A DNA stretch of 64,000 bases from Variovorax ginsengisoli (GTDB taxonomy: Bacteria > Pseudomonadota > Gammaproteobacteria > Burkholderiales > Burkholderiaceae_C): positions 1,108,253 through 1,172,252 of the forward strand of contig NZ_RCZJ01000002.1 of NCBI RefSeq assembly GCF_006438845.1, written 5' to 3'. This document shows positions 25,460 through 34,272 of the stretch, in pieces. The translations under genes and the position numbers were made by a program. Each line of letters starts with the position of its first letter. The first letter of the stretch is position 1. The notes below the pieces were generated by a model. That model was not told the origin of the DNA and did no database searches. It saw nothing but the letters and a program-made list of their open reading frames with translations.

Positions 25460-26895
25460 GGACGCGGTGCGAGCGGCAATGTCAGCGTCGCCAGCGCCCC
25501 ACCGCCCTTGGCGTTCGCGAGCTCGATGCGCCCGCGGTGCAGCGCCGCGATCTCCTTGACGAAGGCCAGGCCCAGGCCGGTGCTTTTCTTTTGGCTGTGC
25601 GGCCGCGCGAGCGAATAGAACTTCTGGAACACCTTTTCGCGCGCGTAGTCCGGGATGCCCGGACCGCGGTCGCGCACCGTGATGCGGGCCTGTCGCGTGT
25701 CAGCGTCGAGGCCGATCAGCACGGCGCTGCCGGCCGGCGCGAAATCGACCGCGTTGTCCAGCAGGTTGCTGACCGCGCGGCGCAGTAGAAAGGGGTCGCC
25801 TTCGGTGATGGCCTGGGCACGCAGATCGAGCGTCACGCGCACGTCGCGCGCCGATGCCGCAGGCTGTGCACTCGCCACCACGTCGTCGAGCAGCGTCGCC
25901 AGCGCCACCGGCTGCGTGCGCTCCAGCACACGGCGCGTTTCCAGCGCGGTGAGCTCCATCATGCGATCGACGATTTCCTGGATGCGCTGCGTCTCGCGTT
26001 CGATGTTGCCGAGGAAGCGCTCACGTTCGTGCTGCGGCATGGACGGTTCCTGCAGCAGCTCGGCGGCGCCGCGGATGGCCGACAGCGGGCTCTTCACCTC
26101 GTGCGTGAAGGTCTGCACGTAGTCGGCCACGTAGTTGCGGCCAGTGAGGGCGTCGCGCATCTCGCTGAAGCCGCCGCGCAAAGCATCGACCGCGCGGCGT
26201 GCCATGCGGGGCACGCTCAGGCGCTGTTGCGTGCGCATCCACGCCAGGTAGTCGCGAATCAGCCCAAACGGCCGCACCAGCCAGACCGACACGATGATCG
26301 CCAGCACCAGCAGTGCGAAGGCCGAGCCGACGCCGACCCACAGCATGCGGGCCCGTGCGTCCTCGATGAACTGGCCGAAGCTCTGCACCGGCTTGCCCAC
26401 GCTGACCATGCCGACGATCTCGTTGTTCCAGCGCACCGGTGCGCCGACGTACATCACCGAAGTGCGCGGGTCGACCTCGACGTCGCGGGAAGTGCGCGCC
26501 CCGTACACGCCGGCCAGCGAGCGGCTCACGTCGCTCCAGGCGGCGTAGTCGGCACCGGTGGCGCGCCCCAGCGAGTCGAACAGCACGCGGCCCGAGCGGT
26601 CGGTCACGTACATGCGCAATTCGACGCGGTTCTTGTGCAGGTTGTAGATCTGCGCCGAGAACTGCCGGGCGTAGACCGAGCGGAACAGCGGCTCGAGCCG
26701 CGCGGTGTTGATGGCGCCGGCGATCACGTCCTGCTCGATCAGGCTGGCCATGAGCTGCGAGGTTTCGACCAGCGATTCCTCGGCCGACTCGCGATACCGC
26801 GGATCGATGTCGCCCACCACCCGGTACAGCAGGAAGGCGATGCCTGCCACGTAGATCAGCAGGATGCCCAGGAAGATCCGCGAACGCTTGGTCAC
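25456..26895 (-). CDS. creC: Sensor histidine kinase CreC
   Basis: A protein of 479 residues: membrane helices at about 5-25 and 185-210 enclosing a periplasmic sensor domain, then HAMP-like linker, a HisKA domain with THEVKSP (H265) and an ATPase domain with LLDNAVDFAP, DRGPGIP and KKSTGLGLAFV. The sensor region (ESLVETSQLMASLIEQD) fits the CreC family. CreC phosphorylates CreB in response to envelope or metabolic signals. The start is GTG at 26895, overlapping the creB stop as GTGA, so the two are translationally coupled. The gene converges on the penicillin-binding protein gene. Confidence 0.92.
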   Translation of the reverse strand: MTKRSRIFLGILLIYVAGIAFLLYRVVGDIDPRYRESAEESLVETSQLMASLIEQDVIAGAINTARLEPLFRSVYARQFSAQIYNLHKNRVELRMYVTDRSGRVLFDSLGRATGADYAAWSDVSRSLAGVYGARTSRDVEVDPRTSVMYVGAPVRWNNEIVGMVSVGKPVQSFGQFIEDARARMLWVGVGSAFALLVLAIIVSVWLVRPFGLIRDYLAWMRTQQRLSVPRMARRAVDALRGGFSEMRDALTGRNYVADYVQTFTHEVKSPLSAIRGAAELLQEPSMPQHERERFLGNIERETQRIQEIVDRMMELTALETRRVLERTQPVALATLLDDVVASAQPAASARDVRVTLDLRAQAITEGDPFLLRRAVSNLLDNAVDFAPAGSAVLIGLDADTRQARITVRDRGPGIPDYAREKVFQKFYSLARPHSQKKSTGLGLAFVKEIAALHRGRIELANAKGGGALATLTLPLAPRP

Positions 26896-27644
26896 GGCAC
26901 GGGCGGCAGGTCTTCGTTCAGCGCGTAGCCGGTGCCGCGCAAGGTGCGTATCGGCTCGACATCGGGCGCGATCGCCTTCAGCTTGGCGCGCAGCGTCTTG
27001 ATATGCGCATCGACCGTGCGGTCGAAACTGTCGCTGGCGTCGTCCCAGACCATTTCGAGCAGCTCGTCGCGGGTATAGACACGGCCCGGCCGCTGTACGA
27101 AGAGGCACAGCAGACCGTATTCGTAGCGCGACAGGTCGAGCGCGCGACCGTAGTAGCGGATCTGCCGACGCTCGCCATCAAGCAGGAAGGGCTGTGGCGA
27201 CGCTGGCGCGGTCGGGGCAGGGGGGGCCACGGTCGGCGGCGTGGTGGCCCTCACGCTGCGTCTGAGCACCGTCCTGACCCGGGCAACGAGCTCACGCGGC
27301 GAGAACGGCTTGGCGATGTAGTCGTCGGCACCAAGCTCCAGCCCGACCACCCGGTCGATCTCGTCGCTGCGCGCGGTCAGAAAGATCATCGGCACGTCCC
27401 GCCCGCCCGGCAGGGCCTGCAGACGCTTGAACAGCTCGAAACCATTCAGATCCGGCAAGCCCACGTCGAGGATCGCAAGGGCCGGAGCTTCCTGCTCGAA
27501 AGAGGCGATGGCGTCCTGGGCCGTGGCGCACCAGACTGGCAGGAAGCCGTCGCTGCGCAGCACGTACTGCAGCGTGTCGGCAATGCCCGACTCGTCTTCG
27601 GCGATCAGGATGCGGGGATGGAAGCCAGGGGGCGAGGCGCTCAT
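26892..27644 (-). CDS. creB: Response regulator CreB
   Basis: A protein of 250 residues, OmpR family: receiver domain (about 11-125) with EDE at 16-18, phospho-acceptor D60 in ILDVGLPD and K in AKPFSPREL; then a Pro/Ala-rich linker and a winged-helix DNA-binding domain (about 155-245; RYEYGLLCLFVQRPGRVYTR, RTLRGTGYAL). It should bind the TTCAC-N6-TTCAC tag found upstream of creD. First gene of creBC. Its upstream side is the long AT-richer gap that looks like a replication origin. Confidence 0.92.
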   Translation of the reverse strand: MSASPPGFHPRILIAEDESGIADTLQYVLRSDGFLPVWCATAQDAIASFEQEAPALAILDVGLPDLNGFELFKRLQALPGGRDVPMIFLTARSDEIDRVVGLELGADDYIAKPFSPRELVARVRTVLRRSVRATTPPTVAPPAPTAPASPQPFLLDGERRQIRYYGRALDLSRYEYGLLCLFVQRPGRVYTRDELLEMVWDDASDSFDRTVDAHIKTLRAKLKAIAPDVEPIRTLRGTGYALNEDLPPVP

Positions 27645-27753
27645 GCCGGGATGGTAGCGATGCGCCAGCGAGCTGGAGCGCCGTCGTGCTGCGAAAAGAA
27701 AATGCGGGCGCAGGCGGGGCCTGCTATCTACTTCTTATTCTTCTTATTCAAAT

Positions 27754-27769
27754 TAGTAGTAGTAGATAG
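27754..27769 (+). repeat. TAG-triplet repeat (DnaA-trio-like)
   Basis: TAG occurs four times in tandem (27754-27765) and once more after one base (27767-27769), straight after an AT-rich stretch. DnaA-trios, the element that guides DnaA onto single-stranded DNA in bacterial origins, read as repeated TAG/TAA-type triplets near DnaA boxes. Here a DnaA-box-like site follows 14 bases later. Confidence 0.5.
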
Positions 27770-27800
27770 GGGTCGCACCTTTCTGTGGACAGACCCCTAT
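27766..27800. repeat. Inverted repeat ATAGGGGTC / GACCCCTAT
   Basis: A perfect 9-bp inverted repeat separated by 17 bases; the spacer contains the DnaA-box-like TGTGGACAG. It adjoins the TAG triplets. Confidence 0.5.
27784..27792 (-). other. DnaA-box-like site
   Basis: CTGTCCACA on the minus strand, seven of nine matches to TTATCCACA. Confidence 0.35.
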
Positions 27801-27902
27801 TTCGCCGTCGTGACAACGACTTGCGACACCGTGCTGCATGTGCGCAGCCCTGGTTTTCTGGTGTCGCGGCCAAAGGGACAACTTCGACGTGCCCGTTCGG
27901 GC

Positions 27903-27911
27903 TGTGGACAA
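27903..27911 (-). other. DnaA-box-like site
   Basis: TTGTCCACA on the minus strand, eight of nine matches to TTATCCACA. Confidence 0.45.
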
Positions 27912-28002
27912 CCCCTTGCTTGTGCCGAAACTCTCCCCAGAGTTGTCCTTTGACAGGGCCCGAAAAATCTGGGAAAGGAGGGTGCACACGCAAAGACATC
28001 CA

Positions 28003-28021
28003 CTGCTTAACGATTAAGCAG
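28003..28021. repeat. Inverted repeat CTGCTTAA-CGA-TTAAGCAG
   Basis: A perfect 8-bp inverted repeat with a three-base centre, 60 bases before the best DnaA box. It is AT-rich and not followed by a T-run. It may be a protein-binding site in the proposed origin. Confidence 0.5.
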
Positions 28022-28080
28022 ACTGTTGTTTTCCCTTTAATAACAAGCACTTGCGAAGCCTTTACAAGCCAGTGCTTAAG

Positions 28081-28089
28081 TTATGCACA
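28081..28089 (+). other. DnaA box
   Basis: TTATGCACA, a full match to the DnaA-box consensus TTATNCACA. Confidence 0.5.
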
Positions 28090-28189
28090 GAGTTACCCAG
28101 TGTTTGTGGGGAGAAGGTGGCGGTGGCGGAACCTTCCGGAAGCGGCCGGACCGAACCGCGTCCATACCGTCATCCGAAAAGGAAAGTCC

Positions 28190-29164
28190 GTGAGCCCCTC
28201 CGAAACCCGTGCCATCGTCACCCTGAGCCTGTTGGCTGCCTTCGTGGACGGCGACAAGCACGAACGCGAACGTGCAGAAATCAAGCGCATTGCCGAAGGC
28301 CTGTCGCAGGCCGATGGCGTGCACCTGCCGACGCTCTACCAGGACGTGCTGATGAAGCGCGTGTCGCTGGCCGACGTGGGCGCGGCGCTCACCAGTGCCG
28401 AATCGCGACAGCTGGGCTACGAAATGGCGGTGTGCGTGTGCGACGCCGACGGCGCCCAGTCGGAGGCCGAACGGATGTTCCTGGCCGACGTGCGCACGTC
28501 GCTCGGCCTCGATGCCGCCACGGCGGCGCAGTTTTCGGAGCAGGCTGAAGCCATCGCTTCCGCACCCTTGCCGACGACTGCTGCGGTCGCGGTGCCCGTT
28601 GCCGCCGCGGCTGTGGGCGCAGGCGCCGTGGCGGCTGCGACACCTGCGGTAGACAGCGCCGAAATCGACAAGACGATCCTGAACGCGTCCATCCTGAACG
28701 GCGCGCTCGAACTGCTGCCGGAGACGCTGTCGACCATGGCGATCATTCCGCTGCAGATGAAGCTGGTCTATGGCATCGGCAAGGCGCACGGCTACGAGCT
28801 CGACAGCGGTCACGTGAAGGACTTTCTCGCCACCGTCGGTGTGGGCCTGACCTCGCAGTACCTGGAGCAAGCCGGCCGCAAGTTGCTGGGCGGCCTGTTG
28901 GGGAAGGTGGGTGGTGGCCTGCTGCGCGGACTGGGCAACCAGGCGGTGAGTTCGGGCATGAGCTTCGCCACCACCTACGCGCTGGGCCATGTCGCCAAGC
29001 GCTACTACGCGGGCGGCCGCACGCTGTCGACGCAAATGCTCAAAGAGGCCTACGCCAGCGTGACGAAGGAAGGCCAGGGGCTGCAGTCGCGCTATCTGCC
29101 TGCCATCCAGGAGAAGGCGCGCACACTGAATCCGTCGCAGATCCTCGCGATGGTGAGGAAGTAA
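28190..29164 (+). CDS. TerB-like protein with a C-terminal membrane-associated domain
   Basis: A protein of 324 residues. The N-terminal 115 residues are a TerB-type helical domain with paired acidic motifs (AAFVDGDKHERE and CDADGAQSEAE) that can bind divalent cations. An Ala-rich linker with a hydrophobic stretch follows, then a C-terminal region (about 160-275) of DUF697/YcjF type with Gly-rich helices (LLGGLLGKVGGGLLRGLG). TerB domains are linked to tellurite resistance and membrane-linked stress responses; the role here is unknown. GTG at 28190 has AAGGA at the right distance; the long frame upstream runs through the origin-like region and is not credible. First gene right of that region. 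Confidence 0.8.
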   Translation: MSPSETRAIVTLSLLAAFVDGDKHERERAEIKRIAEGLSQADGVHLPTLYQDVLMKRVSLADVGAALTSAESRQLGYEMAVCVCDADGAQSEAERMFLADVRTSLGLDAATAAQFSEQAEAIASAPLPTTAAVAVPVAAAAVGAGAVAAATPAVDSAEIDKTILNASILNGALELLPETLSTMAIIPLQMKLVYGIGKAHGYELDSGHVKDFLATVGVGLTSQYLEQAGRKLLGGLLGKVGGGLLRGLGNQAVSSGMSFATTYALGHVAKRYYAGGRTLSTQMLKEAYASVTKEGQGLQSRYLPAIQEKARTLNPSQILAMVRK

Positions 29165-29182
29165 GCAGCGCCAGCGCCAGCG

Positions 29183-29593
29183 CTACGCGGCGCCGCTGCC
29201 CGCCAGGTCGTCGAGGATCGGGCAGTCGGGGCGGGCGTCGCCATGGCAGCAGTGCACCAGGTGCGACAGCGTGCGTTGCATGGCCTGCATGTCGGCGATG
29301 CGCTGTTCCAGTTCGCCCAGGTGCTTCTGCGCGATGCGCTTGACGCTCGCGCTGGCGCGGCGGCGGTTGTGCCACAGGCCGACCAGTTCGGCGATCTCGT
29401 CCATCGAGAAGCCGAGGTCGCGCGATCGCTTGATGAAGCGCAGGCTGTGGACGTCGGTCTCGCCGTACTGCCGATAGCCGCTGTCGGTGCGCGCCACGCC
29501 CGGCAGCAAGCCGAGGCCTTCGTAGTGCCGGACCATGCGCGGCGAAACGCCGGAACGCTTTGCGGCCTCGCCGATCGCCAAGGGCGCCGTCAC
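29183..29593 (-). CDS. cueR: Copper-responsive MerR-family regulator CueR
   Basis: A protein of 136 residues: MerR winged-helix domain (about 4-72; IGEAAKRSGVSPRMVRHYEGLGLLP), dimerisation coil (about 80-112) and a metal loop HCCHGDARPDC. C116 and C124 are eight residues apart, as C112 and C120 are in E. coli CueR, which marks a sensor of monovalent copper or silver. It starts with GTG one base after the copZ stop. Two CueR-type promoters face copZ-cueR and copA in the next intergenic region, so it probably activates both and controls itself. Confidence 0.93.
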   Translation of the reverse strand: MTAPLAIGEAAKRSGVSPRMVRHYEGLGLLPGVARTDSGYRQYGETDVHSLRFIKRSRDLGFSMDEIAELVGLWHNRRRASASVKRIAQKHLGELEQRIADMQAMQRTLSHLVHCCHGDARPDCPILDDLAGSGAA

Positions 29594-29594
29594 C

Positions 29595-29789
29595 TCACTG
29601 CACCTTGTAGCCGGCGTTCTCGATGGCCGCGACGAGGTCCTGCCGCGCCTGGCTGCTCAGCACGTCGACATGCCCGGTGCCGAGGTCGACCGTGACCTGT
29701 GCCGCGGGGTCGACCGCCTGCACCGCGTTCTGGACCGCGCTCACGCAGTGACCGCAGCTCATGCCTGTGACCTGGAATTTCTGATCCAT
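29595..29789 (-). CDS. copZ: Copper chaperone CopZ (heavy-metal-associated domain protein)
   Basis: A 64-residue single HMA domain (beta-alpha-beta-beta-alpha-beta) with the metal motif GMSCGHC. It would carry copper(I) to the CopA ATPase. AGGAG lies seven bases before the ATG. It forms an operon with cueR (one-base gap) and diverges from copA. Confidence 0.9.
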   Translation of the reverse strand: MDQKFQVTGMSCGHCVSAVQNAVQAVDPAAQVTVDLGTGHVDVLSSQARQDLVAAIENAGYKVQ

Positions 29790-29822
29790 GAAAACTCCTG
29801 AAGTGGATGAAATGAAAACCGC

Positions 29823-29853
29823 AGTCTGAACCCTGACACCATGGCAAGGTCCA
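29823..29853 (-). promoter_or_regulatory. CueR-type promoter of copZ-cueR
   Basis: On the minus strand TGGACC and CAGACT are 19 bases apart, with the dyad core ACCTTGCCATGGTGTCAGGGT between them. A 19-bp spacer is the mark of MerR-family promoters. The core is an inverted copy of the copA operator. Confidence 0.75.
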
Positions 29854-29865
29854 GTGCTGTCGCGC

Positions 29866-29896
29866 TTGACCTTGCCATGGTGTGAGGCTTTAGGCT
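29866..29896 (+). promoter_or_regulatory. CueR-type promoter of copA
   Basis: TTGACC (29866-29871) and TAGGCT (29891-29896) are separated by 19 bases that hold the core CCTTGCCATGGTGTGAGG. The predicted transcription start falls at about 29903, the copA start codon itself. Confidence 0.75.
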
Positions 29897-29902
29897 GCAC
29901 CC

Positions 29903-32116
29903 ATGGACACATCGCAAACCCTGGACATCTCCGTCGGCGGCATGACCTGCGCGTCGTGCGTGGCGCGCGTCGAGCGTGCCTTGGCGCAGGTGCCGGGCGT
30001 CCGTTCGGCCACGGTGAACCTCGCCACCGAGTCGGCACGCGTCGTCGCAGCGCCAGGTGACGACGTCGACGCGCGGCTGCGCCGGGCAGTGCGCACGGCC
30101 GGTTACGAACCGCGCACGGCCGCTGCGGTGCAGGCCGAAGGTTCGCAAGGGCCATGGCACGGCTTCGCACCGGTCGCTGCGGGCCTGCTGCTGTCGGCGC
30201 CGTTGGTCGCGCCCATGCTGCTCTCGCCGCTGGGCGTGCACTGGATGCTGCCGCCGTGGTGGCAGCTGCTGCTGGCTGCGCCCGTGCAGTTCGTGCTCGG
30301 TGCGCGCTTTTATCGCGCCGGTTGGCATGCCGCGCGGGCGCTCACCGGCAACATGGACCTGTTGGTCGCGCTCGGCACCAGCGCCGCCTTCGGCCTGTCG
30401 CTGTGGCTCTGGTGGCGGGCGGCGCCGGGCGCGATGCCGCATCTCTACTTCGAGGCTTCCGCCGTCGTCGTCACGCTGGTGCTGCTGGGCAAGTGGCTTG
30501 AAGCGCGCGCCAAGCGACAGGCCACGTCGGCGATCCGTGCGCTGCAGCAGCTGCGGCCGGCGCAGGCGCACCTTCTGGGCCCGCGGGGCGAGACCGACGT
30601 GCCGTTGGCCGAAGTCATCGTTGGCGACCGCCTGTCCGTGCGACCGGGCGAGCGCATTCCCGCCGATGGCCGTGTGATCGAAGGCCGCTCCGAGGTCGAC
30701 GAATCGATGCTCACCGGCGAGCCCTTGCCCGTGGCGAAGGCGCCCGGCGATGCACTCACCGGTGGCGCCGTCAACGGCACCGGGCGGCTGGTGGTCGAGG
30801 TCCGCGCGGTGGGCGCCGAGAGCGTGCTGGCCCGCATCGTCCGCTTGGTGGAAGACGCGCAGGCGGCCAAGGCGCCGATCCAACGCCGGGTCGACCGGGT
30901 GGCCGCGGTCTTCGTGCCTGTGGTGCTGCTGATCGCGTTGGCGACGCTGGGCGGTTGGTTGCTGGCGGGCGCTGCCGCCGAGACCGCGCTGATCCATGCG
31001 GTGGCGGTGCTGGTGATCGCATGTCCGTGCGCCCTGGGCCTGGCCACGCCGGTGGCTGTGATGGCCGGCACCGGCGTGGCGGCCGGGCGCGGCATTCTCA
31101 TCAAGGACGCGCGAGCGCTCGAAGTGGCGCACCGGGTCGACACCGTGGCCTTCGACAAGACCGGGACGTTGACGCTCGGCACGCCGGTGCTGACGGCGTT
31201 GTCGCCCGCGGCGCCTGCGGTCGAAGCGTCCCACGGCGATGCGTTGCTGGCGATCGCCGCCAGCCTCCAGAGCGGCAGCGAGCACCCGCTGGCCCGCGCG
31301 GTGCTGATGGCAGCCTCTGTGCGTGGCCTTGCGATCGCCACACCGCGCGACGTGCGCGCCGAACCCGGCCGCGGCGTGCGCGGCATCGTCGGCGACGTGG
31401 AACACGCCATCGCCAGCCTGCGCTGGTGCACCGAGCTCGGCGTGCAGGCCGACCCGGCCGAAGTCGATCGACTGCAGCGGCAGGGCGCGTCGGTGTCGGC
31501 CTTGCTGACCTTCGACGGCGACGGCACGCCACGCGTGCAGGCGCTGCTCGGCTTCAGCGACGAACCCAAGCCGGGCGCGGCGCAAGCAGTGGCCGCCTTG
31601 CGTGCGCGCGGCCTGCGCGTGGCGATGATCTCCGGCGACAACCTGCACGCCGCGCAGGCGATGGCGGCGCGCGTCGGCATCGCGCCGGAGGACGTGCGTG
31701 CCGACGTGCGGCCGGGCGACAAGGCGGCCCAGGTGGCGGCGCTGCGCGCGGGCGGACATGTCGTCGCCATGGTGGGCGACGGCGTCAACGACGCCCCGGC
31801 GCTGGCCGCTGCCGATGTTGGCATCGCCATGGCCAACGGCACCGACGTGGCGATGGAGGCCGCCGGCATCACGCTGATGCGCGGCGACCTGGCGCTGGTG
31901 GGCGAGGCGCGCGACCTGTCGGCGCGCACGGTAGCGAAGATCCGCCAGAACCTGTTCTGGGCCTTCGCCTACAACGTGGTCGGCATCCCGTTCGCCGCCT
32001 TCGGCCTGCTCAGCCCGGTGGTGGCCGGTGCGGCCATGGCGGCCTCGAGCTTGAGCGTGATGGCCAACGCATTGTTGCTGCGGCGCTGGCGGCCGCGCCG
32101 CGCCCCGCTGGTGTAG
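29903..32116 (+). CDS. copA: Copper-translocating P-type ATPase CopA
   Basis: A protein of 737 residues: one HMA domain with GGMTCASC (C16, C19), eight membrane helices, the copper channel motif CPC (C374-P375-C376), TGEP in the actuator domain, phosphorylation site DKTGTLT (D418), HP in SEHPLARA and hinge [10 protein letters not shown]. It exports copper(I) from the cytoplasm. Many proteobacterial CopA proteins have two HMA domains; this one has one. The ATG is only seven bases after the predicted -10 of the CueR promoter, so the message may be leaderless. Divergent from copZ-cueR. Confidence 0.95.
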   Translation: MDTSQTLDISVGGMTCASCVARVERALAQVPGVRSATVNLATESARVVAAPGDDVDARLRRAVRTAGYEPRTAAAVQAEGSQGPWHGFAPVAAGLLLSAPLVAPMLLSPLGVHWMLPPWWQLLLAAPVQFVLGARFYRAGWHAARALTGNMDLLVALGTSAAFGLSLWLWWRAAPGAMPHLYFEASAVVVTLVLLGKWLEARAKRQATSAIRALQQLRPAQAHLLGPRGETDVPLAEVIVGDRLSVRPGERIPADGRVIEGRSEVDESMLTGEPLPVAKAPGDALTGGAVNGTGRLVVEVRAVGAESVLARIVRLVEDAQAAKAPIQRRVDRVAAVFVPVVLLIALATLGGWLLAGAAAETALIHAVAVLVIACPCALGLATPVAVMAGTGVAAGRGILIKDARALEVAHRVDTVAFDKTGTLTLGTPVLTALSPAAPAVEASHGDALLAIAASLQSGSEHPLARAVLMAASVRGLAIATPRDVRAEPGRGVRGIVGDVEHAIASLRWCTELGVQADPAEVDRLQRQGASVSALLTFDGDGTPRVQALLGFSDEPKPGAAQAVAALRARGLRVAMISGDNLHAAQAMAARVGIAPEDVRADVRPGDKAAQVAALRAGGHVVAMVGDGVNDAPALAAADVGIAMANGTDVAMEAAGITLMRGDLALVGEARDLSARTVAKIRQNLFWAFAYNVVGIPFAAFGLLSPVVAGAAMAASSLSVMANALLLRRWRPRRAPLV

Positions 32117-32146
32117 AAACGCGCACCCCGGCCACTTTTCCCGCCC

Positions 32147-32839
32147 ATGCGAATCCTGTTGATCGAAGACGACGCCGTGCTGCGCGACGTGATGCTGCGC
32201 AGCCTGCGCGATGCCAGCCACCGCGTCGACGTGGCGACCAACGTCGAGGACGCCGACCACCTCTGGCGCGTGCAGCTGTTCGACGCCGTGCTGCTCGACC
32301 TCAACCTGCCGGCCACGGCCAGCCCCACCAGCGGGCTGGCCAGCGGCCTGCATGTGCTGCGGCAGGCGCGCGGCCGCGGCGACCGCACGCCCGTGCTGGT
32401 GCTGACGGCGCGCGACCGCACCGACGAGCGCATCGCCGGCCTCGACGCGGGTGCCGACGACTACCTGGGCAAGCCCTTCGATCTGGCCGAGGTCGAGGCC
32501 CGCCTGCGCGCCCTGGTGCGGCGCGCCCAGGGCACCGACGATGTCTCGACGCTCGGCGCCCTGCGCCTCGACCGCAAGGCACGGCGCTTCGCGGTGGCGG
32601 GCGTTCCGCTCGACCTGCCGGCGCGCGAGTTCGAGGTGCTGTGGGAACTGATGAGCCCACCCGGGCGCACCGTGAGCAAGCGCGCGCTGTCCGACAAGCT
32701 CTCGACCTTCGACGAGTCGCTGGGCGACAACGCGCTCGAGGCCTTCATCTCGCGGTTGCGCAAAAAGCTCGCGGGCAGCGGCGCCAGCATCCGTACGCTG
32801 CGCGGCATCGGCTATCTGCTGGAAGCCGAAGCGCCGTGA
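32147..32839 (+). CDS. OmpR-family response regulator
   Basis: A protein of 230 residues: receiver domain with EDD (7-9), D51 (LLDLNLP) and K (LGKPFDLAEV), then a winged-helix domain ending in RTLRGIGYLLE. It is of the QseB/TctD type, and the receiver has an insert after LNLP (ATASPTSGLASG). Its stop overlaps the GTG of the kinase gene (GTGA). Position 30 bases after copA suggests possible co-transcription and a role in metal response, but no residue shows this. Confidence 0.9.
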   Translation: MRILLIEDDAVLRDVMLRSLRDASHRVDVATNVEDADHLWRVQLFDAVLLDLNLPATASPTSGLASGLHVLRQARGRGDRTPVLVLTARDRTDERIAGLDAGADDYLGKPFDLAEVEARLRALVRRAQGTDDVSTLGALRLDRKARRFAVAGVPLDLPAREFEVLWELMSPPGRTVSKRALSDKLSTFDESLGDNALEAFISRLRKKLAGSGASIRTLRGIGYLLEAEAP

Positions 32840-34272
32840 GCGGCACGGCGGCCGACCACGAAGCCGCGCGCGCCCCTGCTGCCGCGCCTTCGCTGACCCG
32901 GCGCGTGCTGCGTGGCGTGCTGATGCCGCTGGCGCTCACCTGGCTGGTCGGCACCGGCATCGCGCTGTTCGTGGCCAACAGCTTCACCGAACAGGCCTTC
33001 GACCGCACGCTGCTCGACGATGCCTACGCGGTGTCGTCCAACGTCCGCGCCACCGAGAACGGCATCGAGCTGCTGCTGACGCCGCGCGAAGTCACGGCGG
33101 TGCTGTTCGACCAGATCGAGACAGTGCACTTCGCGGTGCGCAAGATCGACGGCAGCCGGCTGGCCGGCGAGGAGGCGTTGCGGGCGCCGGTGCCGGAGGG
33201 CGAGGCGCGGCATCGCTTCTCCGACATCGTGTTCCAGGGCCAGACGCTGCGCGCCGTGGTGCTCAACCATGCGGCACCCAACCCCTACCGCGTGTTGGTG
33301 GCGCAAACGACGCGTGCGCGCGCCGCGCTGGTGGAGCGGCTCCTCGGCTACGTGCTGGTGCCGCAGCTGTTGCTGCTGGCCGTGCTGGCGGCGTGGCTGT
33401 GGCGACGCATCGATCGCGAGCTCCGCCCGCTCGGCGAACTCGAGCAGACCTTGGGTCGGCGCGATGCCAACGACCTGTCGCCGGTGCCGGTGGCGCGCAC
33501 GTCGCGCGAACTGGAGCAGCTGGGCGATGCGATGAACGCGCTGTTCGTGCGGGTCGCGCACAGCGTGCGTGCGCAGCGCGAGTTCGCCGGCAATGTGGCG
33601 CATGAACTGCGCACGCCGCTCGCGGGCATCCGTGCGCTGGCCGACTACGGTCTGGCGCAGAAGGATTCGGCGGTGTGGCGCGAACAGCTCGCGCGCATCG
33701 CGGCGAGCCAGGCGCGCGCGAGCCATCTGGTCGATCAGCTGCTGGGGCTGGCGCTGGCCGACGAAGGTCACACGGCACTGCAACGCGAGCCGGTGCGTCT
33801 GAACGAAATGGCCGAGGCCGCGGTGATGCGCCACTTGGCGCGCGCCGACGCGCGGGGCGTCGACCTCGGCGCGCGCGGCCTGGACGACGGCGCGCTGACG
33901 GTGCTGGCCAGCACCGCGCTGGTCGAAGGCATCCTCGACAACCTGATCGACAACGCGCTGCGCTACGGCGGACGCACCGTCACCGTGGAGCTCGACGGTG
34001 CGGTGCTGAGCGTGGTGGACGACGGCCCCGGCATTCCCGCCGAGGCGCGGCAGGCGCTGATGCAGCGCGGCGCGCAGGGCCCGGCCGGCCAGAAGCTGGG
34101 CCAGGGCGCGGGCCTGGGACTGGCGATCGTGGCGCGCTATGCGCAGCTGCTGGACGCGACGCTCACACTGTCCAGCGCAGCTGAAACGCGCGGAAGCGAG
34201 ATCGGGGCCGAGAGCGGACTGCGGGTCTCCGTCGCGTTCCCGCTGGCCTCGGTTCAGTCCAGGGTCGGGTAG
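32836..34272 (+). CDS. Sensor histidine kinase
   Basis: A protein of 478 residues: membrane helices at about 27-48 and 170-190, a periplasmic 2CSK-type sensor segment between them, HAMP-like linker, HisKA with NVAHELRTPLAG (H256) and a HATPase domain with NLIDNALRYGG, DDGPGIP and GAGLGLAIV. This is the TctE/QseC-like type and pairs with the preceding regulator, with which it overlaps by four bases. The 3' end overlaps the convergent old yellow enzyme gene by 19 bases. Signal unknown. Confidence 0.9.
   Translation: MSGTAADHEAARAPAAAPSLTRRVLRGVLMPLALTWLVGTGIALFVANSFTEQAFDRTLLDDAYAVSSNVRATENGIELLLTPREVTAVLFDQIETVHFAVRKIDGSRLAGEEALRAPVPEGEARHRFSDIVFQGQTLRAVVLNHAAPNPYRVLVAQTTRARAALVERLLGYVLVPQLLLLAVLAAWLWRRIDRELRPLGELEQTLGRRDANDLSPVPVARTSRELEQLGDAMNALFVRVAHSVRAQREFAGNVAHELRTPLAGIRALADYGLAQKDSAVWREQLARIAASQARASHLVDQLLGLALADEGHTALQREPVRLNEMAEAAVMRHLARADARGVDLGARGLDDGALTVLASTALVEGILDNLIDNALRYGGRTVTVELDGAVLSVVDDGPGIPAEARQALMQRGAQGPAGQKLGQGAGLGLAIVARYAQLLDATLTLSSAAETRGSEIGAESGLRVSVAFPLASVQSRVG

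Larger units (their letters stand above)
27645..28189. other. Long intergenic region with replication-origin-like elements
   Basis: This 545-bp gap holds no convincing gene (small frames in it have poor codon use). It is clearly richer in A and T than its surroundings, mainly at 27721-27770 and 27990-28100. It holds TAG-triplet repeats, DnaA-box-like sites and inverted repeats listed separately. Genes on the left run left and genes on the right run right. The whole fits a chromosomal origin in which an AT-rich stretch and TAG triplets lie beside DnaA boxes. This is an inference; dnaA is not in the window. Confidence 0.5.

Noticed and set aside
29759..32353. 864-residue minus-strand open frame opposite copA
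   Set aside because: It lies entirely opposite a clear copA gene, has Arg/His/Gly-rich composition without domains, and is typical of shadow frames in GC-rich DNA.
30955..34272. 1,105-residue plus-strand frame covering part of copA, the regulator and the kinase
   Set aside because: Only its last 478 codons are the real histidine kinase; the rest runs out of frame through copA and the regulator gene.
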